DNA of 48,137 nt from Paracoccaceae bacterium (lineage in GTDB: Bacteria > Pseudomonadota > Alphaproteobacteria > Rhizobiales > Stappiaceae): the NCBI GenBank assembly GCA_013373445.1, contig JABXHV010000067.1, forward strand, positions 1 to 48,137, in the 5' to 3' direction. The notes under the pieces are model-generated. The model was not told the origin of the DNA. It did not search any database and saw nothing but the letters and a program-made list of their open reading frames with translations. Of this stretch, positions 43,952 through 48,137 are shown piece by piece. The position numbers and the translations under genes were made by a program. Numbering within the stretch: the stretch's first letter is position 1; every line of letters begins with the position of its first letter.

Positions 43952-44749
43952 GTGCCTGCGACAATAGACCCCACCGCAAAGACCTATGATGCCTTCCTCG
44001 GGGGCGCAGTTTACGTGCATCAACCGGAACGCGGCAGACATCGCGCCGGTCTCGATGCAGTTTTCCTGGCCGCTGCGTTGCCTGATGGAGTTTCTGGTGA
44101 CGTCATGGATCTGGGATCAGGCGTTGGAACGGCTGGTCTATGCGCCGCGGCCCGTCTCTCTGAAATCTCCGTTACGCTGGTCGACATCGATCAACTCATA
44201 TTGGATCTCGCGCGCGACAACCTCAAGGATCCGGGTAATGCGACGTTTGCCGGTCGTGTAAGAATTCTGGATGCCGACATTACCGCCAAGGGTGATGTGC
44301 GCCATGCAGCAGGTCTCCTGCCTGACATGACCGACCATGTCATCATGAACCCTCCCTACTACGGAGCTGACAAGTTCCGCGCATCGCCCGACGCCGCGCG
44401 TGCAGAAGCGCACATGCTGGACGAACGCGGCCTGGATCCCTGGATCAGGACGGCATCGGATGTGCTGAAACCCGGCGGAACACTGACAATTGTTTTTCGC
44501 GCAGACGGTTTGCCTGAAATCCTTGAAACCCTGAAAGGTCGTTTCGGGGCGATCCAGGTGCTCCCGCTTTTCCCGCATCCGGGCGCCGCGGCGACACGCA
44601 TTCTGGTGCGCGCGGTCAGAGGCAGCAAGGCTCCCATGCAACTCTTGCCCGGTGTAACACTCCATGCGTCAGCTGGCGGCACTTACACTGACTTGGCAGA
44701 AAGCGTATTGCGTCACGGCAAAGGACTAAACCTGTTCAAGAATGGCTAG
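43952..44749 (+). CDS. tRNA1(Val) (adenine(37)-N6)-methyltransferase-like protein
   Basis: A 265-aa SAM-dependent methyltransferase of the TrmN6/YfiC family. Motif I is DLGSGVGTAGL and the catalytic NPPY motif is MNPPYYGADKFR, which marks N6-adenine or related amino methylation. The start is GTG 43952. The tRNA substrate is inferred from the family. It follows DUF2007 and converges on the Nudix gene, with a 44-bp space and no clear terminator. Confidence 0.9.
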   Translation: MPATIDPTAKTYDAFLGGAVYVHQPERGRHRAGLDAVFLAAALPDGVSGDVMDLGSGVGTAGLCAAARLSEISVTLVDIDQLILDLARDNLKDPGNATFAGRVRILDADITAKGDVRHAAGLLPDMTDHVIMNPPYYGADKFRASPDAARAEAHMLDERGLDPWIRTASDVLKPGGTLTIVFRADGLPEILETLKGRFGAIQVLPLFPHPGAAATRILVRAVRGSKAPMQLLPGVTLHASAGGTYTDLAESVLRHGKGLNLFKNG

Positions 44750-44793
44750 AAGGCTCGTGTTTGTAGAGAAGCGCCTTCAAAAGCCTGGCAATT

Positions 44794-45336
44794 TTATGAT
44801 TTTCCCGAATCCAGATGAGCGAGCGCCAAGTGAAGGCAGGCGACATGGAAACTCTGCTCCAGCGCGCCGGGTTTGCGAACCTCAGCCAATGGCTTCGTGA
44901 CGACATCAATTTCTTCGGTATCATCAAGGTTTTGATCGGAAATGAAGCGCAAGTCCGTTGCCAAAAAGTAATGGATACGGTTGCCCAGCGTTCCCCAGTT
45001 CGAATAAAGCGCTCCAAGCGCTGTCCATTCTCCCTCCCCGTAGCCCGTCTCTTCCAGAAGCTCGCGTTTGGCTGCCTCCAAAGGTGCCTCATCATCGACA
45101 ACACCACCGCAAAGGCCTGTGACGACTTTGCCAACCGCATGCCGGTACTCGGTGACCAACACCACGTCTCCACTTTGGGTGACAGGAAAAACACACACCC
45201 AGTCACGCGATTCCTGGACGTAGAACGGCTCAATGATCATGCCGTCATCACGTTCGCAAACATCAGCGCGAAGACGCATCCAACGATCATCTACAAGAAG
45301 TTGGCTAGAGAGGGTTTTCCAGGGTTTGACAGTCAT
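44794..45336 (-). CDS. Nudix hydrolase (ADP-ribose pyrophosphatase-like)
   Basis: A 180-aa enzyme of the Nudix family. The Nudix box GGVVDDEAPLEAAKRELLEETGY (G-x5-E-x7-REUxEExGU) is complete at about residues 78-100. The preceding VVLVTEYRHAVGKVVTGLCGG resembles NudF-type ADP-sugar diphosphatases. The actual substrate is not determined. ATG 45336. It lies downstream of the cytochrome c gene on the same strand with about 50 bp between. Confidence 0.9.
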   Translation of the reverse strand: MTVKPWKTLSSQLLVDDRWMRLRADVCERDDGMIIEPFYVQESRDWVCVFPVTQSGDVVLVTEYRHAVGKVVTGLCGGVVDDEAPLEAAKRELLEETGYGEGEWTALGALYSNWGTLGNRIHYFLATDLRFISDQNLDDTEEIDVVTKPLAEVRKPGALEQSFHVACLHLALAHLDSGKS

Positions 45337-45386
45337 AGGGTCTCAAAACTCTCTGCCTTGCCGATTGTCACAGCAAGGAACCAGGC

Positions 45387-45734
45387 TCAATGGTCCTGGA
45401 TGGACCCAAGATAGGCCAATAACGCGGTGACATCCTTACTCGCGAAAGAGAATTCCGGCATATCCTCGTGAGCGGTCACAATGCCTTCTGCAAGGCTTTC
45501 TTCAAGAGCTTCGAGTGGATAGTGCTTGGCCAGATCACGAAATGCAGGAGCCTCGTCGAGGACACTTTCATCGTCCACGCCGACCGCATGGCATCTTGAA
45601 CATTGAGTCTCGGCCAACTCTTTGCCAATTGCAATGTCACGAGGATCCTTGGAGAGACCTTCAGCATTCACAGCAGTGCCTGCCAACAACAAACCGGCAA
45701 TCATCAAACCAGCAGATTTTGAATTTAGCCGCAT
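45387..45734 (-). CDS. Small periplasmic c-type cytochrome
   Basis: A 115-aa protein with a signal peptide (hydrophobic GLMIAGLLLAGTAV, cleavage near residue 24) and one covalent haem site CSRCH at residues 45-49. A likely distal ligand is Met in HEDMPEFSF. The length fits monohaem cytochrome c of class I. Electron partners are unknown; no oxidase or dehydrogenase is adjacent. ATG 45734 is preceded by GGAGAGGG. It is upstream of the Nudix gene. Confidence 0.93.
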   Translation of the reverse strand: MRLNSKSAGLMIAGLLLAGTAVNAEGLSKDPRDIAIGKELAETQCSRCHAVGVDDESVLDEAPAFRDLAKHYPLEALEESLAEGIVTAHEDMPEFSFASKDVTALLAYLGSIQDH

Positions 45735-45891
45735 CAAACCCTCTCCGTCATTTGCGTTCCTCTGTTGGTTATAGGAAAGGATTGGACGAATTTCCACTCG
45801 TGGCACAATGCGATGCTCAAAAGACTGTGCACGCTTTCAAGTGCTTTAGCCATTTGAACAGAGACCCAACACTAAATCCCTGTGGCAAAGA

Positions 45892-46308
45892 TCAAGTGAG
45901 CCTGCCGGGCAAAGCACCTGAAGCAAATTCAAGCCCCTCGTCTTCCCAACCTGTAATTCCGCCTATCATCAATTTGACCTTACGCCCAAGACGCGACAGC
46001 TTCATCGCCGCCTTGTCAGCGCCGTTGCAATGCGGTCCGGCGCAGTAAACAACGAACAGGGTATCATCCGGCCACTCCTCCATACGTTCTGCAGAAATTT
46101 CCTTGTGAGGCAGATGGAGCGCTCCAGGAACATGACGGCGAGCATAGGCTTCCGGCGTTCCAACGACATGCAAGAGAACAAAATCCGGGTCACCGCCCCG
46201 AAGGACAGTCGCCACGTCATCGCAATCCGTCTCAAAAGCAAGCTTGGATGAAAAATGCTCATAGGCCCTGGAGCTATCAGCCGCAGGCGTTTCAGAAACG
46301 ATGCTCAT
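45892..46308 (-). CDS. Rhodanese-like domain protein (FtrB-type)
   Basis: A 138-aa single-domain rhodanese. The catalytic loop is VVYCAGPHCNGADKAAMKL, with the active-site Cys in VVYC, and the fold ends in MIGGITGWEDEGLEFA. Such proteins transfer sulfane sulfur; in this lineage the gene is usually divergent from an FtrA-type regulator, as here. ATG 46308 is chosen because AAGGA is 8 nt upstream (ATG 46314 is too close). A perfect palindrome lies 28-48 bp upstream. Confidence 0.9.
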   Translation of the reverse strand: MSIVSETPAADSSRAYEHFSSKLAFETDCDDVATVLRGGDPDFVLLHVVGTPEAYARRHVPGALHLPHKEISAERMEEWPDDTLFVVYCAGPHCNGADKAAMKLSRLGRKVKLMIGGITGWEDEGLEFASGALPGRLT

Positions 46309-46335
46309 CGTCATAATCCTTGTTTTCGTTCGTAG

Positions 46336-46356
46336 TGTTCGGCAAATCACCGAACA
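46336..46356. promoter_or_regulatory. Operator-like palindrome between rhodanese gene and ftrA
   Basis: TGTTCGG (46336-46342), CAAATCA (46343-46349) and CCGAACA (46350-46356) form a perfect 7-7-7 inverted repeat. It is 28 bp from the rhodanese start and 69 bp from the ftrA start, so it is placed for a regulator controlling both. FtrA is the obvious candidate; this is inferred. Confidence 0.65.
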
Positions 46357-46387
46357 TCTTGGATCAACATCAGCCATCTCCAGACCC

Positions 46388-46417
46388 TTGACGATTGGCA
46401 TGAATAGCAACTATCGT
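46388..46417 (+). promoter_or_regulatory. Promoter of ftrA, implying a leaderless mRNA
   Basis: TTGACG (46388-46393), 18 nt, TATCGT (46412-46417). The expected transcription start lies at about 46423-46425, on the ATG itself, and no ribosome site precedes ATG 46425. The -35 matches 5 of 6 and the -10 4 of 6 consensus bases. Confidence 0.5.
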
Positions 46418-46424
46418 AAATATC

Positions 46425-47438
46425 ATGCCAAAAGATACTGCCTCTACCCTCTGCCCACCTCCCAACTCGCTTGTCGTCGCATTGGCTTATGATGGTCTGT
46501 GCCTGTTTGAGTTTGGTGTAGCTGTAGAACTTTTCGGTCTTCCACGACCGGAAATGGGATCTGATTGGTACGATTTTGCCATCGCTAGCGCCGATCCTGG
46601 GGTCATTCGCTCAACGGCCGGTCTGCGGATGGAAGTCGATGGTGGTCTTGACCTCTTGCAACGGGCAGGCACAATCATAGTGCCTGGCTGGCGCGGTGCA
46701 GACACTCCCGTCCCCAAGGATCTGATTGACACTCTAAGATGCGCTCACGCCAACGGCGCACGACTCTTGTCCATTTGCTCCGGCGTTTTCGTCCTGGCAG
46801 CGACGGGCCTGTTGGACGGTCAACAGGCAACAACCCACTGGCGCTACACTGACAAGTTGTCTCAAATGTATCCGCGCATTCAGGTCGTTCCCGACGTGCT
46901 CTACATTGACACTGGCCAAATTCTGACATCTGCAGGCAGTGCAGCCGGAATCGACCTTGGCTTACATTTGATCCGGCGTGACAAAGGCACGGCGGCCGCC
47001 AACACGGTCGCACGGCGGCTTGTGGTGCCCGCTCACCGCAATGGAGGTCAGGCGCAATTCATCGAGGCAAGCGTGCCCAAACCTCATGAAAGCGAGCGGC
47101 TCAGCCCGATTTTTGATCATATGCGCCAAGATCTGGGTGGTGCACATAGCATTGAGGCACTCGCCGCCCGCACAGGTATGAGCCGCAGGACGTTTTTGCG
47201 CCGGTTCAAAACAGCAACCGGCACCACGCCGGCAAAATGGCTTCTGGCGGAGCGCCTGCGTATCGCGCGTGAACACCTTGAGCGCTCTGAACGTAGCATC
47301 GATGACATCGCGCATCTTTGTGGTTTCGGTTCGCCGACCAATTTCCGGCACCATTTCCGCAAGGAACTCAAAACGTCACCAACCGCATACCGCCGCCAGT
47401 TTGGTCGATCCGAGCAGCAAACAAGTCGGGTTTTATGA
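46425..47438 (+). CDS. ftrA: GlxA/FtrA family AraC-type transcriptional regulator
   Basis: A 337-aa regulator with an N-terminal DJ-1/PfpI-like sensor domain (LVVALAYDGLCLFEFGVAVELFGL to about residue 195; nucleophile-elbow-like LLSICSGVFVLAATGLL) and a C-terminal AraC domain with two helix-turn-helix motifs: SIEALAARTGMSRRTFLRRFKTATG and SIDDIAHLCGFGSPTNFRHHFRKE. It matches the FtrA group linked to adjacent rhodanese genes. It is divergent from the rhodanese gene, with a palindrome between. The ligand is unknown. Confidence 0.92.
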   Translation: MPKDTASTLCPPPNSLVVALAYDGLCLFEFGVAVELFGLPRPEMGSDWYDFAIASADPGVIRSTAGLRMEVDGGLDLLQRAGTIIVPGWRGADTPVPKDLIDTLRCAHANGARLLSICSGVFVLAATGLLDGQQATTHWRYTDKLSQMYPRIQVVPDVLYIDTGQILTSAGSAAGIDLGLHLIRRDKGTAAANTVARRLVVPAHRNGGQAQFIEASVPKPHESERLSPIFDHMRQDLGGAHSIEALAARTGMSRRTFLRRFKTATGTTPAKWLLAERLRIAREHLERSERSIDDIAHLCGFGSPTNFRHHFRKELKTSPTAYRRQFGRSEQQTSRVL

Positions 47439-47523
47439 AATTCCACGGGCAAAAGGTGTTTTTCGCGATATAGTGCACCAACAACAAAAGATCCGTTTTC
47501 AGAGATCCGGTATTGGGCAGGAC

Positions 47524-48137
47524 ATGACTTCACAACAACTTCCCGCTTCCATTGACGAAACCCTGCAGCTGCTCATTGGCTCCGGCTACATCGCCGACCG
47601 GTCTCTGGCCACAGTCCTGCATTTGGCATTGAAGATGAAGCGCCCGTTGTTCCTGGAAGGGGAAGCAGGCGTCGGAAAGACCGAAATCGCAAAAGTCCTA
47701 GCAAAGACCTTCAACCGGGACCTCATCCGCCTGCAATGCTATGAAGGTCTCGACGTTGCCTCCGCAGTCTACGAATGGAATTATGCTGCGCAGATGGTTG
47801 AAATCCGCATCGCGGAAGCCTCCGGAGATCTGAAGCACGAAGATATGTCCAAGTCGATCTTCGATGAACGCTTTTTGATCCGTCGCCCGGTCCTTCAGGC
47901 CCTCGCCCCTTCACTGAAAGGCCCGCCAATCTTTCTGATTGATGAGCTGGACCGAGCCGATGAGGCCTTCGAGGCTTTCCTGCTTGAGGTCCTTTCAGAC
48001 AATCAGGTGACCATTCCCGAACTTGGCCCGATCCGCGCCGAAGAGCCGCCAATTGTGATCATCACAACGAACAGAACTCGTGAGATCCACGATGCGCTGA
48101 AGCGCCGGTGCCTCTACCACTGGGTCGACTACCCGGA
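47524..48137 (+). CDS. MoxR family AAA+ ATPase, partial
   Basis: The first ~204 residues of a MoxR-type AAA+ ATPase run off the right edge. Walker A is GEAGVGKTE (about residue 44), Walker B is IFLIDELDRAD, and sensor-1 ITTNRTREIHDALKRRC follows. The visible part resembles the CoxD/NorQ-like group that works with a VWA partner (CoxE) in metal-enzyme maturation or protein assembly; that partner would be just outside the window. GGCAGGAC precedes ATG 47524. Confidence 0.93.
   Translation, partial: MTSQQLPASIDETLQLLIGSGYIADRSLATVLHLALKMKRPLFLEGEAGVGKTEIAKVLAKTFNRDLIRLQCYEGLDVASAVYEWNYAAQMVEIRIAEASGDLKHEDMSKSIFDERFLIRRPVLQALAPSLKGPPIFLIDELDRADEAFEAFLLEVLSDNQVTIPELGPIRAEEPPIVIITTNRTREIHDALKRRCLYHWVDYP

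Overview
The window looks like a chromosomal core segment of an alphaproteobacterium, most likely Hyphomicrobiales/Rhodobacterales-like and perhaps of the Stappiaceae (Roseibium/Labrenzia) type. This is inferred from lineage-typical families (DUF2336, DUF3126, PAS_5, BTLCP, DUF2007, a degenerate NifU/IscU-like scaffold beside yidD, the folE-hisI pair, a divergent ftrA-rhodanese pair), from CtrA-type TTAA-N7-TTAA sites, and from moderate GC. I see no prophage, insertion sequence, CRISPR array or rRNA operon. The only base-composition oddity is an AT-rich island near 21.6-21.75 kb.

Layout. 0-2 kb: the 5' end of tuf with tRNA-Gly and tRNA-Tyr on the minus strand behind a strong sigma70 promoter, divergent from rlmB, then tRNA-Thr. 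2-7.2 kb (+): an HpxZ/AtzH-like protein, UDP-glucose dehydrogenase, a secreted trypsin-like protease, NAD kinase, a stand-alone Hpt protein and a VOC protein. 7.2-11 kb (-): DUF2336 protein, a lytic transglycosylase preceded by CtrA-type sites, a flavin reductase and a nitroreductase. 11-19.2 kb: an exported three-repeat protein, an acyltransferase, thrS, an IscU-like scaffold overlapping yidD, folE-hisI, a CBS protein and a rhomboid protease. 19.2-24.6 kb: an apparently unannotated structured RNA candidate, a PAS_5 protein, a tandem PilZ protein, a BTLCP protease, gamma-carbonic anhydrase and small membrane proteins.

24.6-32.5 kb: DUF3126, cysE, an alpha/beta hydrolase, a zinc-finger protein, an FAD monooxygenase, a CinA-type protein with xanthine phosphoribosyltransferase, then sfsA overlapping trkH, and tRNA-Leu. 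32.6-48.1 kb: map-radC, a CHASE4-like GGDEF/EAL protein, pyruvate phosphate dikinase, a TPR protein with ispE converging on a polyprenyl diphosphate synthase, DUF2007 with a TrmN6-like methyltransferase, a Nudix hydrolase, cytochrome c, and a rhodanese divergent from an FtrA-type regulator. The window ends inside a MoxR ATPase.

Most genes are housekeeping. Signals going beyond routine annotation are: (i) a structured minus-strand region ending in a 17-bp-stem terminator that no gene explains (about 19.44-19.66 kb); (ii) CtrA-type sites at 9.64-9.68 and 23.57 kb; (iii) a perfect 7-7-7 palindrome between the rhodanese gene and ftrA, whose promoter implies a leaderless mRNA; (iv) a terminator for the polyprenyl synthase encoded inside the last codons of convergent ispE. 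c-di-GMP-related parts (GGDEF/EAL enzyme, tandem PilZ protein, LapG-family protease) are present, but a shared circuit is only inference.
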